Origin: Mycobacteriaceae bacterium
GTDB taxonomy: Bacteria > Actinomycetota > Actinomycetes > Mycobacteriales > Mycobacteriaceae
Length of the DNA: 64,000 nucleotides
Reading direction: 5' to 3'
NCBI GenBank assembly: GCA_019749805.1
Contig: JAIEPH010000074.1
Span: forward strand, 35,547 to 99,546
Position 1 is the stretch's first letter. Each line of letters begins with the position of its first letter. The notes beneath the pieces were generated by a model. That model was not told where the DNA came from. It searched no databases and worked only from the letters and a program-made list of their open reading frames with translations. Both the position numbers and the translations under genes were made by a program. Below are positions 52,788-62,146 of the stretch, piece after piece.

Positions 52788-54924
52788 ATGGGTGCATCTG
52801 CATACGTTGGTCGCGTCGGCGGATTGGCTGTAGCTCTGGGGGTCGGAGCGGCCGTCGCGACGGGGCATGGGGTGGCGTGGGCCGACGACGAGTCGGGGGA
52901 CCTCGCCGAATTCGCCGTCGCCTGATTCGCCCACACCAGGTGCACCGTCACCAGGAGTGGCACCGGGAACGTCGCTGGGTACATCGCCGTCCACTTCGGT
53001 CAATGGCGTTGCGACCAATGCCGAAAACACGGAGCTCGACGACACCAAGCTCGACGACACCAAGCTCGACGACACCAAGCTCGACGAGATCAAGCTCGAC
53101 GAGAAGCCTCCGATCGTGCCCGGACCGGAGGCCGCGCCCAAACCAGAGCCCGCGCCCCCGGCCGAGGAGATGACGCCGCAGCCGACGAACAACGATCGGA
53201 CCGTCACCGGCGGTAACCGCTCCGCGGCAGAGCAGCAGTCGCTCTTCAACGAGACGGTGGCGGTGACGGCGACGAACCACACCGCCCCCACACTCGACGT
53301 CACGGCCACGACCGCTCCGAAGACCGGGGAATCGCACAGTGTCGAAGGCGCGGTCGAACGAAGCACCGTTGACGAGAACACCGTCTTCACCTCGTTCACC
53401 CTGAACGCCGAGCCCACCGAGAATCTCGCCGCCGTCACGATGGCGTCGCCGGTCACCGCGGCTATCGAACAGCCGCTACTGCAACGCGTAGTGGTCAAGC
53501 TGTTGTCCAGCCTCGGAATCGGGGCATTGGCCTCCGGTGCGCCCAGCGCTCCGGTGTGGTCTCCGTTCGCGATGGCGCTGCTCGCTCTGGGATCGCGGCG
53601 CGAGTTCACCGAGCCGGTTACGGCCCAGACCAAGACCGTTGGCACGTCGCCGGTCGCCACGTTGATGGCACCGGAGATGGCAACGGCCGCCGTCGCGCCG
53701 ACCTACCCGGGGACCACCAGGACACCGGTAGCCGTGAGCGGCAACACGCATTTCATCGAGTTCGTGACCGGTGCGGGCAACCTGAACAACACCATCAGCC
53801 GTTTCGGTATCGGCGGCACCGACCTCGGCATCATGTGGGACAACGGAATCAAGGACAATCCGCTGACGGCGGTCGACGAGCACCAGATTCTCATCGCGTT
53901 CGGTGACACCTTCAGCAGTGCCAACCCGGTCCGCACGGGTGTCTGGCGGTTCAACACGCTGTTCCGCAGCGCTGACGATGCGCTGAACAACGGTTTGTAC
54001 GTGCCCAATGGCACGCCGTACGACATCTTCAGCGGTTCACCGATGGAGAAGCCGAATTGGTCTGACCCGATCCTTCCCAGCCCCGGCCAACCGGTGCATC
54101 CCCCGTATGCCGTCGGGCCCGAGGTGACGATCATCCCAACCGCAGGGGTCTCGGTCCCGTACGACAATGCCTACGGCGCACGCCAGTACATGAGCTTCAT
54201 GTCCGTCAGGTCGTGGGACACCCCGGGCCGGTGGACGACGAACTACTCGGGCGTCGCCTACTCCGACGACAACGGCCAGACGTGGCGAATAGCGCCGACG
54301 AGCATCCGCACGGCGGCCTGGGGTCGGGCGACGGTGCCCTATGTTTCCGGCAACGAGAAGTTCCAGCAGACGGCCTTCGTCAAGCCACCCGCGGATTCGC
54401 CGGACGCGACCCAGGGTTGGGTCTATGCGTACGGCACTCCGTCCGGGCGCGGAGGCACGGTCTACCTGTCGCGCGTCCAGGGCACCCAGATGGCGGATAC
54501 GACGAAGTACGAGTACTGGGACGGGTCGAAATGGGTCGTCAATAAGCCGTCGGCCGCCAAGCCGGTCCTGCCCGGCACGACCACCAGCTTCTTCGGATTC
54601 TTCAAACAGACGACGTACCCCAGCGCGAGTGAGATGTCCGTGCAATACAACCCGTATCTGAAGAAGTACGTGATGCTCTACGGCGATTCGGGCAACAACA
54701 TGGTGATGCGTACGGCGGATTCGCCGCAGGGCACGTGGTCGGCGCCGACCACCCTGGTGACGGCACAAAAGGTGCCGAGCCTCTACGCCCCGTACATCCA
54801 CCCGTGGTCGGGCACGGAAAACGTGCCTGAGTCCGAGCGGCACTACCTCTACTGGAATCTCTCGACGTACAACGACTACCAGGTGCGGTTCATGCGCACC
54901 GATCTGACGAAGATCCCGGTCTGA
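52788..54924 (+). pseudogene. Secreted DUF4185 (GH183-like arabinanase) gene with frameshift
   Basis: The ATG at 52788 (AAGGGAA upstream) encodes a signal peptide (GGLAVALGVGAAVATGHGVA, then WADDESG) but meets a stop at 52922-52924. The mature part continues in another frame from GTSPNSPSPDSPTPG to 54924. Removing one base from the G5 run at 52895-52899 joins the two. The mature product has a linker with LDDTK repeats and then a DUF4185 domain of about 400 residues (FIEFVTGAGNLNN, GGTDLGIMWDNG, SVQYNPYLKKYVMLYGDSGN). DUF4185 enzymes (GH183) are endo-D-arabinofuranases that cut mycobacterial arabinan (literature, from memory). A sequencing error is the main alternative. Confidence 0.75.
53035..53103 (+). 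repeat. 15-bp in-frame tandem repeat
   Basis: The unit CTCGACGACACCAAG occurs three times (53035-53079). A variant CTCGACGAGATCAAG and a partial copy follow to 53103, encoding LDDTK repeats in the linker of the DUF4185 protein. Confidence 0.85.
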
Positions 54925-55022
54925 TCCGGTCGGTCCTGGGCGGTCCGACCACCACATTTTCCGCGCAGCGGTACCCTCGAAATCGACTTCAGCTAGATCG
55001 AGGGCCCAGATCGGGGGTGGCC

Positions 55023-56144
55023 ATGGACCTCGTGCTCGGCGTTTCGATGACATCGGCGGCCGTGCGCTGGGTGCTCGCCGAGGGCACGACCGGCGAAGGC
55101 GCGACCATCAGCCGCGGCGCGTTCGACCTGGACGACGCCGTCGATCCGGATGATCTGCTGGATGTCCTGCTGGTCGATGAGGTCGACAATCGGATGCACG
55201 CCATCGGCCTCACGTGGACCAACGAAGCAGAGGACGCGGCATCCGGGGTGCTGGAGGCGCTGCGGGCCAGGGGCCGCGAGAATGTCATCGCGGTTTCGGA
55301 ACTCGAGGCCGGTGACGTTCTGGCCGCCGGAATCGCAGGCATCGCCGAGTACGACGACGTCGCTGTCTGCATCGTCGAACCCGATGCGGCGGTCGTCGCG
55401 ATCGTCGACGCCGACGGCGTGACCGTCGACCGCCTCGGCCGGCCGTCGGATGGCTCCGACGTGGTGGAGCTGCCGAGTTCGGTGATGACGATGCTGGAGC
55501 TCGACGACTGGCATCCCGATGCGATCTTCGTCGTGGGCTCGGCCGACGACCTCGACCTCATCAAGTCGACGCTCGAGGACGTCACCGACGCACCGGTCTT
55601 CTCGGCCACCGAGGCCGATCTCGCACTGGCTCGAGGTGCCGCCCTGGCATCCGCCCGTGCCGTGAACGGCCTGGAGACGGTCGGATCGCACGCGCCGCCG
55701 CGGGTCCGCACTTTGACCGCGGTACTCGTCGCGGCCGCCGTCACGTTCGTCGTATCGCTGTCCGTCGCGCTCGGAATGAGCCTGACACCGTCGGCGCCCG
55801 AACAGCCGACCGCCGCCAACCCCGAACCCACGGCCGAGGTGCCACCGCCATCGGGCACCGCACCCGCGAACAAAGTCTCGAAGCTCACCGCATCCCTACA
55901 AGCGGCCCGCCCCGTGGTGGCACAGACCATCGTGGTGGCCACGCCCCCGGCTCCGGAATTCGTGCCGCCGGCCGCGCCCGCATTCCAGCCCCCGCCCGCG
56001 CAGGCACCCATTCCGACCTATGCGCCGCCGCCGGTGTATGTACCGCCCGTGGCTCCGCAGCCGCGGCTGCGGGATCGGATCATCGAACGCATTCCGATCA
56101 TCAACCGGTTCCACGAACCGCAATACCAGTACCCGACGCGTTAG
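55023..56144 (+). CDS. DUF7159-type membrane protein with Pro-rich tail
   Basis: The 373-residue protein has a cytoplasmic domain of about 225 residues beginning MDLVLGVSMTSAAVRWVLAE, with HAIGLTWTNEAED and IFVVGSADDLDL. One membrane helix lies at about 230-255, followed by a Pro/Ala/Val-rich tail with PPPVYVPP-type motifs. It is a clear paralogue of 35535-37124 (compare DIVLGVSTTPTTVRMVLVEG; TEADLALARGAALASARA against DEPELALARGAALAAANA). It converges on an Hsp70-like gene with 3 bp between the stops. Function unknown. Confidence 0.72.
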   Translation: MDLVLGVSMTSAAVRWVLAEGTTGEGATISRGAFDLDDAVDPDDLLDVLLVDEVDNRMHAIGLTWTNEAEDAASGVLEALRARGRENVIAVSELEAGDVLAAGIAGIAEYDDVAVCIVEPDAAVVAIVDADGVTVDRLGRPSDGSDVVELPSSVMTMLELDDWHPDAIFVVGSADDLDLIKSTLEDVTDAPVFSATEADLALARGAALASARAVNGLETVGSHAPPRVRTLTAVLVAAAVTFVVSLSVALGMSLTPSAPEQPTAANPEPTAEVPPPSGTAPANKVSKLTASLQAARPVVAQTIVVATPPAPEFVPPAAPAFQPPPAQAPIPTYAPPPVYVPPVAPQPRLRDRIIERIPIINRFHEPQYQYPTR

Positions 56145-56147
56145 CTG

Positions 56148-57896
56148 CTACGGCGCAGGCGGCTGAAACGGGTTGTTGGGCACCTGAATTGGAATCGGCA
56201 CCGGTACGAACGGCACCGTTATGTGGGTGGTCGTCATCGCGGGTGTCGTGGTCGTGGTCGTCGTAGTCGTCGTCGTCGTCGGCGACGTCGTGGTGGTGGT
56301 TGTTGTCGTTGTCGTTGTCGTGGTGGTGGTGGTCGTCGTCGTGGTTGTGGGCGGCGTGGTCGTCGTCGGCGGTGTGGTGGTCACGTACGTCGTGACCGTC
56401 TCCTGCGTGGGCGGCGGAGACTCTGGGGCGACGGTCACGGTTTCCGGTGGTGGCGGCGCTACGCTGGCCGGTTGCTCGGCGGTCGCCGGCGGCGGCGGTT
56501 CGGCGTTCGTCGGTTTCGGCGGGCTGGCGGTGCTGGGCGGATCAGTCTTGCTGCTGCTGTCGGTCACGCTCGTCAAAGCGATCGCCACGCCGCCGACGGC
56601 GATCAACGCGACCGCGGCTGCCAGCCCGATCACCAACTGCGGCAACCGCTGCCACGTACGCGGTTTGTCGATCGGGCCGGTCGACGGCACGTACTGCACG
56701 GGTTGGCGCATCGAGAGGGCGTCCGCGTCGAACGGGCTCTCGTACCGGTTCTCGCCGGTGTACGGGACGGGTTCGTCGCCGATGTCGTCATCTTGCGACC
56801 ACGCCAACGCATTCGCGGTTTCCGTTGAGGGTGTGTCCATGCTGGACATTGCCGGCGCCAGACCCGTTGGTGCGTCTGCGATCACCGCGGCCATACCGGT
56901 CTGCGCCTCGGCTGCGGAGCCGTAGGCCGCGAACAGGGCCGCCCCCACTGCCGCATCGAGAGCGGGCTGCGGTGTCGTGATCACTTGGGTGTCCGCGAGG
57001 TGCGAAAGGCGTTGCGCGATCAGTGGAATGCTCGCACCGCCACCCGCGGTGACGACGGCGGCGATGTTGGGCCAGCCAATTCCGTTGCGTTCCAACGTAT
57101 TTTCCAGCTCAGCGAGCATGCTGTCGAGCGGGGCCGCGATCAGCGACTCCAACTCATTGCGGGTCAACCTGATTGTCGACCGGTAATTCGGAAGTTCGGC
57201 GACGATCTCTGTCGTCGCATCCGTCGACAGCCGTTCCTTGGCGCTGCGGCATTCCTCCCGCAGCCGGCTCAGCGAGCCCACCGCGGCCGTGGCCGCCGGA
57301 TCGATACCGCCGTTTTCCGCAATGCCGTCGACGATGTGGCTCAGCAGCGTCTGATCGATCTGGTCGCCTGCGAAATCGGTGTACCTGTTGGTCTCGTCGA
57401 TTGGCTCGAATGATGCGGCCGCGTCCGCCAACGTGATGCTCGTTCCGCCGCCCCCGAAGTCGAGCAGCGCAATGACGCCCTGAGCCGGCAGTCCCGGATT
57501 GTTCTGCAGCGCCGTCAGAGCCGTGATCGCATCGGACACCAGCCGCGCAGGCATGCCGTTGGGAACCAGGGTCGGATCGCTGCGCAATGCGGTGCGCAGG
57601 CTGCGCAGCGTCCCCATTCCCCAGTAAGCCGGCACCGCGATGGCAAGGTCGGCGGGCGGCTCGCCGCCGCTCTCGTCGACTATGTTTCCCAGTGCCTCGA
57701 CCAACAGTCGGTCGGCCTGATGCGGGGCGCCGTCCGGTGCCACCAACGGCACCGAGTCGCCGACACGCTCGACGAAACCGTCCAGAACGGAGCCGTCGGC
57801 GAGGGTCACCACCGAACGGCGTATCACAGGTTGATTGCCGACACGCGCCGCGACCAAATTCGTCGTCCCGATCGACAACCCCAACGGGTCGCTCAT
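56148..57896 (-). CDS. Membrane-anchored Hsp70-like protein with poly-Thr tail (Rv0312-like)
   Basis: The 582-residue protein has an Hsp70 ATPase-like domain: LGLSIGTTNLVAARVG, phosphate-2 LLDFGGGGTSITLADAAAS (about 144-160) and VVTAGGGASIPLIA. The phosphate-1 Asp is Ser, as in the protein at 19972. A linker, one membrane helix at about 420-445 and a tail of about 100 residues with long Thr runs follow. It lacks an Hsp70 substrate domain. It resembles the Pro/Thr-rich M. tuberculosis Rv0312 (from memory). The ATG at 57896 is the conserved start; an upstream TTG/GTG extension is unlikely. Confidence 0.78.
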   Translation of the reverse strand: MSDPLGLSIGTTNLVAARVGNQPVIRRSVVTLADGSVLDGFVERVGDSVPLVAPDGAPHQADRLLVEALGNIVDESGGEPPADLAIAVPAYWGMGTLRSLRTALRSDPTLVPNGMPARLVSDAITALTALQNNPGLPAQGVIALLDFGGGGTSITLADAAASFEPIDETNRYTDFAGDQIDQTLLSHIVDGIAENGGIDPAATAAVGSLSRLREECRSAKERLSTDATTEIVAELPNYRSTIRLTRNELESLIAAPLDSMLAELENTLERNGIGWPNIAAVVTAGGGASIPLIAQRLSHLADTQVITTPQPALDAAVGAALFAAYGSAAEAQTGMAAVIADAPTGLAPAMSSMDTPSTETANALAWSQDDDIGDEPVPYTGENRYESPFDADALSMRQPVQYVPSTGPIDKPRTWQRLPQLVIGLAAAVALIAVGGVAIALTSVTDSSSKTDPPSTASPPKPTNAEPPPPATAEQPASVAPPPPETVTVAPESPPPTQETVTTYVTTTPPTTTTPPTTTTTTTTTTTTTTTTTTTTTSPTTTTTTTTTTTTPAMTTTHITVPFVPVPIPIQVPNNPFQPPAP

Positions 57897-58058
57897 AACG
57901 GACCACACCCTAGCGGCCCGACCTGCTGATATTCGTTAGACACTCCGCACCAACAGCGTTCCACCACCGCGGTTTTGGCTTCCTCGAGTTCGCTGTGACT
58001 GAACGGGCGAACTCGCTTGGCGGGGTTTCCGGTGCGGCGGGGTAGCCGGTGTGCTGCA

Positions 58059-58526
58059 ATGTCGGCCATGGGTGACATCGACGACATCAAGCAAGTCAAA
58101 TACCGGTACCTTCGCGCGCTCGATACCAAGCACTGGGACGAGTTCGCCGATACTCTCACCGAGGACGTGGTCGGCCGGTACGGCGAATCGATCGGCGAGG
58201 AGCACCACTTCACCAATCGCGACGAGTTGGTCACGTTCATGCGCAACTCACTCGGGCCGGAGATCATCACCGAGCACCGCGTCACCCATCCGGAGATCAT
58301 CGTGGACGGCGACGAGGCGACGGCCACGTGGTACCTGCAGGACCGAGTGATCGCACCGGATTTCAATTTCATGTTGATCGGCGCGGGGTTCTATCACGAC
58401 AAGTACCGGCGAACCGGTGACGGCTGGCGTATCAGTGAAACCGGATACGACCGGACCTACGATGCGTCGATGTCCACGGAGAATCTCAACTTCAAGGTGA
58501 AAGCAGGTCGGGCGATCAACCTTTGA
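58059..58526 (+). CDS. SnoaL-like protein (Rv0310c-like)
   Basis: The 155-residue NTF2/SnoaL-fold protein has DIDDIKQVKYRYLRALDTKH, WDEFADTLTEDVVGRY, the central His in ITEHRVTHPEI and YHDKYRRTGDGWRISE. Related proteins include steroid/bile-acid dehydratase-type enzymes; activity is not predicted. The start could be 58059 or 58068. It is convergent with the L,D-transpeptidase gene, with 3 bp between. Confidence 0.78.
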   Translation: MSAMGDIDDIKQVKYRYLRALDTKHWDEFADTLTEDVVGRYGESIGEEHHFTNRDELVTFMRNSLGPEIITEHRVTHPEIIVDGDEATATWYLQDRVIAPDFNFMLIGAGFYHDKYRRTGDGWRISETGYDRTYDASMSTENLNFKVKAGRAINL

Positions 58527-58529
58527 GCG

Positions 58530-59174
58530 TCACTGCGAGATCGCGATCAGCGCACCCGGCTTGAGCCACCGCATGATTTCCACCAGTTTGGCGTCGTCGA
58601 TCGCGATGCATCCCGCGGTCGGGCCCCCGTCGGTGGCGTGAAGGAAGAAAGCGCTGCCGTTGCCGGGGACGCGTTCGTCGTTGACGCCCATCACCACGGC
58701 GTGGACGTACTGCGGGATCTCAAGGTTTTCCGTTGGGGGATCCGTGCTGAACGGGCACTGCGCCTTCTCGCATACCTGCATGGTGTTGTACGTCGGGCTG
58801 TTCACATCGCCGTCCCACCAGTGATTCGGGCCGACCTGGACGTATTGCAGGCCGCCGCCGGGGTTGGGCGCGGTCCCGAACGCGTAGTCGAGGGTGAAAA
58901 AACCCATCGGCGTCTTCATCTCGCCCTCGCGAGTCGTGGGCGCCATACCCCTGCTTCCGACGAACGCAGGGATGCCGACCGCGACGGGCTGCCAGCCGGC
59001 CGCCGTGCGCTGGTAGACATCCATTTTGGCTGACGAACCACCCACTCCGACAACGGAAATCACCTGAGTGGCGTCGCCGACGTAGTGCGCGAACCACGGC
59101 GAGGTCTGAGCGTGGCCGGTTGCGCCGGCGAGTGGCAGCAGTGCCACGCAGAGCAGTATCACCAGCCGACGCAC
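58530..59174 (-). CDS. Secreted L,D-transpeptidase/YkuD-like protein (Rv0309-like)
   Basis: The 214-residue protein has a signal peptide (residues 1 to about 22) and a C-terminal YkuD-type active site HATDGGPTAGCIAIDD, with the catalytic Cys and the upstream His of HAVVMG. Such enzymes modify peptidoglycan or link proteins to it; the short form without Ig-like domains resembles M. tuberculosis Rv0309. It is adjacent to envelope-type Hsp70-like genes. Confidence 0.82.
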   Translation of the reverse strand: MRRLVILLCVALLPLAGATGHAQTSPWFAHYVGDATQVISVVGVGGSSAKMDVYQRTAAGWQPVAVGIPAFVGSRGMAPTTREGEMKTPMGFFTLDYAFGTAPNPGGGLQYVQVGPNHWWDGDVNSPTYNTMQVCEKAQCPFSTDPPTENLEIPQYVHAVVMGVNDERVPGNGSAFFLHATDGGPTAGCIAIDDAKLVEIMRWLKPGALIAISQ

Positions 59175-59183
59175 CCGCTCATG

Positions 59184-60011
59184 CTAGGTGCTGACGGGGT
59201 CACCTTCGAGGAGGCCACGCAGCCAAGCTGTCCATTTCGGCTGTTCGGCTGCCGCCACGTCCGTGGCGTCGGGTCCGTACAGATAGATGCTGGCCATGAC
59301 ACGGCCCTCGTCCCCGACCTCGCATGCGCCGACGACCGCGATTCCCTGCGAAGGTTGGTCGATCCGCATCATCACCTGACGTGAGATCCCGTCCTGGTGG
59401 ATGCGCTCGATATTGCCCGCCAACCGGGGTGCGTCGCCGGATATTTCGACACGATCGCCGACGTTTGCGGCCCCGAGGTTCAGCGCAGTGGTCATCTTGG
59501 ACCACGCCTTCCTTTCGCCGCCGCGGTGTGTGGCCGACGCCCGAACCGTCGCAGCCTGCGCTCCGGCGAAGTTCGCCAGATAGATCTTGAGGATCTCGAA
59601 GAAGCCGGGCCATCCGGTTTCGAAGCTCTCGATCTCATCGTCCCAGTCATCCTTGTCGGTGACCATGGTGTGCACCATGCGGACGACGCACTGGTCGCCC
59701 GACCGAGCGGTGATGGTCACCTCGGTCGCGACCGGCGGGGCGTCGCCGTTCCATCCGTATTCCTCGTATTCGAGGCGCACCGGAGGATCCCAGGTAGTGA
59801 CCTTGCCCGACGAGACGTCCGCGCCACAGTTCTCGTCGCCGAAATCGAAGCTGATGGCGCCGCCGACACGCTCCTCGATCTGCGTCGTCGTGAACCACGC
59901 ACTCATGCCGGGTCCGGTTGCGATGGCCTGCCACACCTGTTCAGGCGTGCCTGGTACGAGGACCTCCATTTCGACCCATCGGCGTCCGGAATCGTCTCTC
60001 TTCAAGGGCAT
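59184..60011 (-). CDS. SRPBCC/AHSA1-like protein
   Basis: The 275-residue protein has an N-terminal AHSA1-type START fold (RRWVEMEVLVPGTPEQVWQA, ATGPGMSAWFTTTQIEERVG, ETGWPGFFEILKIYL) and a second domain of about 110 residues (GDRVEISGDAPRLAGNIERI). It binds hydrophobic ligands or acts as a stress co-factor in relatives. Its ATG shares a base with the TAA of the upstream HTH gene, so the two are coupled. Confidence 0.78.
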   Translation of the reverse strand: MPLKRDDSGRRWVEMEVLVPGTPEQVWQAIATGPGMSAWFTTTQIEERVGGAISFDFGDENCGADVSSGKVTTWDPPVRLEYEEYGWNGDAPPVATEVTITARSGDQCVVRMVHTMVTDKDDWDDEIESFETGWPGFFEILKIYLANFAGAQAATVRASATHRGGERKAWSKMTTALNLGAANVGDRVEISGDAPRLAGNIERIHQDGISRQVMMRIDQPSQGIAVVGACEVGDEGRVMASIYLYGPDATDVAAAEQPKWTAWLRGLLEGDPVST

Positions 60012-60598
60012 TACGCATCCTCCTTGGGCTTCGGATAGGCCGCGACCACCAACCGGTAGCTGCGTCCATCGGAATTTGATTCGTCGTGATATTGGGCCGC
60101 CAGTGACGTCACCGCGTCGGACAGATCGTTGGTGAAGGCGGCCCGGTCGGCGGGAGAGCGGAACCGGATCACCGCGTCGATCGATAGCGTCGGGAGTCGC
60201 TTGTTGCTGGTGCGCGCCGTACGCCAGAGATCGCCGACCTCGCGCACGACACGCGCCGACAGCGCGATCAGGTAGCTCGCCGACAGTCGGTCGTCGGAGC
60301 GGCCCGGATCGGAGGCGACCGGCCCGAGCGCGCCGGGCGATACCACGTAGGAGGCCGCCGTCGCGACGAGCAGACGTTCTTTGAGCCCGCCCCACCGGCG
60401 TTCGCCCGCTTCGGTGACCAGATGGTGATCTTCGAGCGCACGCAGGTGGTAGTTGACCTTCTGCCGGGCCATGCCCATGCGCGACGCAAGCGCGGCGGCC
60501 GATGCCGGTTCGGTCAATGCGGCGAGCAGTCGGCCCCTGATCGGATCGAGTGCGCTGACCGCCGCGGCGGGGTCGGCGATCACCTCGACGTCGAGCAT
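60011..60598 (-). CDS. ArsR-type helix-turn-helix regulator
   Basis: The 195-residue protein has an N-terminal winged helix (RGRLLAALTEPASAAALASRMGMARQKVNYHLRALEDHHLV) and a C-terminal domain of about 100 residues. ArsR-like HTH genes are often paired with AHSA1 genes, as here. ATG 60598 is the first Met before the conserved DPIRGRLL; the frame runs open upstream but over the divergent gene. A perfect palindrome lies in the 57-bp divergent gap. Confidence 0.8.
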   Translation of the reverse strand: MLDVEVIADPAAAVSALDPIRGRLLAALTEPASAAALASRMGMARQKVNYHLRALEDHHLVTEAGERRWGGLKERLLVATAASYVVSPGALGPVASDPGRSDDRLSASYLIALSARVVREVGDLWRTARTSNKRLPTLSIDAVIRFRSPADRAAFTNDLSDAVTSLAAQYHDESNSDGRSYRLVVAAYPKPKEDA

Positions 60599-60614
60599 GG
60601 GCCCATCGTTCCCC

Positions 60615-60634
60615 TTGACAAAATAATTTGTCAA
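60615..60634. promoter_or_regulatory. Operator candidate TTGACAAA-N4-TTTGTCAA
   Basis: Perfect 8-bp arms with a 4-base spacer, centred in the gap between the ArsR-type gene and the PAP2/DAGK gene. The left arm contains a TTGACA -35-like hexamer. Confidence 0.65.
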
Positions 60635-60655
60635 TAGCGTGGATAGATTAGCGGC

Positions 60656-62146
60656 ATGGAACTCCTCCCCATTCGTCGTCATCGAGGCATCCGCCAAATC
60701 GGAGAGGGCCTCGGGACGCTGGACCGCGAGGTGTTCGAAGCCATCGCCGAGTCGCCCAGTCCCCTGCTCGATTCGCTGATGCCGCGGCTGACCCGCGCCG
60801 CGGACCATTCGAAGCTGTGGTTCGCGATCGCGGCCGGACTGACCGCCACACGGCACCGAGCCTCGCGACGTGGCGCGGCGCGTGGCGTCATCACTCTCGG
60901 TGTAACCAGCCTGGTGACCAACCAGGTCGCCAAGCGGATCTGGAAGCGGCCCCGCCCTAGTCGCCTGCTGGTACCGCTGGCCAGACAGAGCAGGCGGGTC
61001 CCGACATCGAATTCGCTGCCGTCGGGCCACTCCGCGAGCGCGGCCGCGTTCGCCGTCGGTGTGGGCCTCGAGAACCCGCCGGTCGGACTCGGGCTCGCCC
61101 TGCTGGCAGGGCTGGTGGGCCTGTCCAGGGTGGCCACCGGCGCGCACTATCCGGGCGACGTGTTCGCCGGCTTCGGCATCGGTGCCGCCATCGCAATAGT
61201 CGGCGCGCGGATCGTGCCACCGACCGTGCCTACGAAGATTCCGACCGCGGATCCGCTCCGACTGGAAACGCCCGCTCGCCCGGAGGGTGAAGGGGTCGTG
61301 CTGGTGATCAATCCCGCGTCGGGCAGCGGCACTGGTGCACGAGTGGTGGCGGAGGTGCGAGAAGCCCTGCCGGCAGCTGAGATTGTCGAGTTGGACGAGG
61401 GGGACGACCTCGAGGTCGTATTGCGCGCCGCGGCCGACCGGGCCGAGGTCCTCGCCGTCGGAGGTGGCGACGGAACGGTGTCGTGTGGCGCAGGCATCGC
61501 GATTGAGTCCGGGCTACCGCTGGCGGTCTTCCCGGGCGGAACGTTCAATCACTTCGCAAAGGACATCGAATGCGACACGGTGGCCAAGACGGCCGAGGCG
61601 ATCCGGCGGGGTAGCGTCGCCTATGTCGACGTGGTGTGCCTCAACGAGAAACACATGGTGGTCAACACCGCGAGCATCGGTGCCTATCCGCAGTTCGTCC
61701 AAACACGAGAAAAGCTCGAGCACAAGATCGGCAAACCCCTCGCAGGTATCTACGCGATGTTCCACACGCTATGGCGAGATGAGCCCGTTCGAATCCGCTA
61801 CGACAATAAGAACTTGCAGACTTCGCTGTTCTTCCTTGGCAATTCGACATACCTGCCGTCCGGGTTCGCGCCGTCGCGGCGAACCCGGATGGACGACGGT
61901 TTGATGGACGTCCGTATTCTCGAGACCGGTCGCAAGTTCAGCAGGCTACGCATTCTCGTATCACTGGCGCTGGGCCGATTGGTGCGCAGCCCGCTCTATC
62001 ACGAAATGCGAGTGCCCGAATTCGACTTCAATGCCGTAGACGGCTCTACGATTCTGGCTCATGACGGCGAAGTCAGCACCGAATGCACCGATGCCAGCTT
62101 CAAGGTTCGATACCGAGTTCTTCCCGTGTTTCGACCGCTGCCGTGA
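60656..62146 (+). CDS. PAP2 phosphatase fused to diacylglycerol/sphingosine kinase domain
   Basis: The 496-residue protein has an N-terminal PAP2 domain with the three acid-phosphatase motifs KRIWKRPRP, PSGHS and SRVATGAHYPGD in a membrane helix bundle (about residues 60-190). A DAGK catalytic domain follows (VLVINPASGSGTG, VGGGDGTVSCGAG, FPGGTFNHFAKD). It may interconvert a lipid phosphate and its alcohol. TAGATT ends 6 bases before the ATG, suggesting a leaderless transcript. The 3' end overlaps the next PAP2 gene by 47 bp. Confidence 0.88.
   Translation: MELLPIRRHRGIRQIGEGLGTLDREVFEAIAESPSPLLDSLMPRLTRAADHSKLWFAIAAGLTATRHRASRRGAARGVITLGVTSLVTNQVAKRIWKRPRPSRLLVPLARQSRRVPTSNSLPSGHSASAAAFAVGVGLENPPVGLGLALLAGLVGLSRVATGAHYPGDVFAGFGIGAAIAIVGARIVPPTVPTKIPTADPLRLETPARPEGEGVVLVINPASGSGTGARVVAEVREALPAAEIVELDEGDDLEVVLRAAADRAEVLAVGGGDGTVSCGAGIAIESGLPLAVFPGGTFNHFAKDIECDTVAKTAEAIRRGSVAYVDVVCLNEKHMVVNTASIGAYPQFVQTREKLEHKIGKPLAGIYAMFHTLWRDEPVRIRYDNKNLQTSLFFLGNSTYLPSGFAPSRRTRMDDGLMDVRILETGRKFSRLRILVSLALGRLVRSPLYHEMRVPEFDFNAVDGSTILAHDGEVSTECTDASFKVRYRVLPVFRPLP

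Noticed and set aside
56221..56400. Poly-Thr coding run as a satellite or CRISPR-like repeat
   Set aside because: It is in-frame Thr codon repetition with irregular units, part of the protein tail. No CRISPR repeats or cas genes were seen anywhere in the window.
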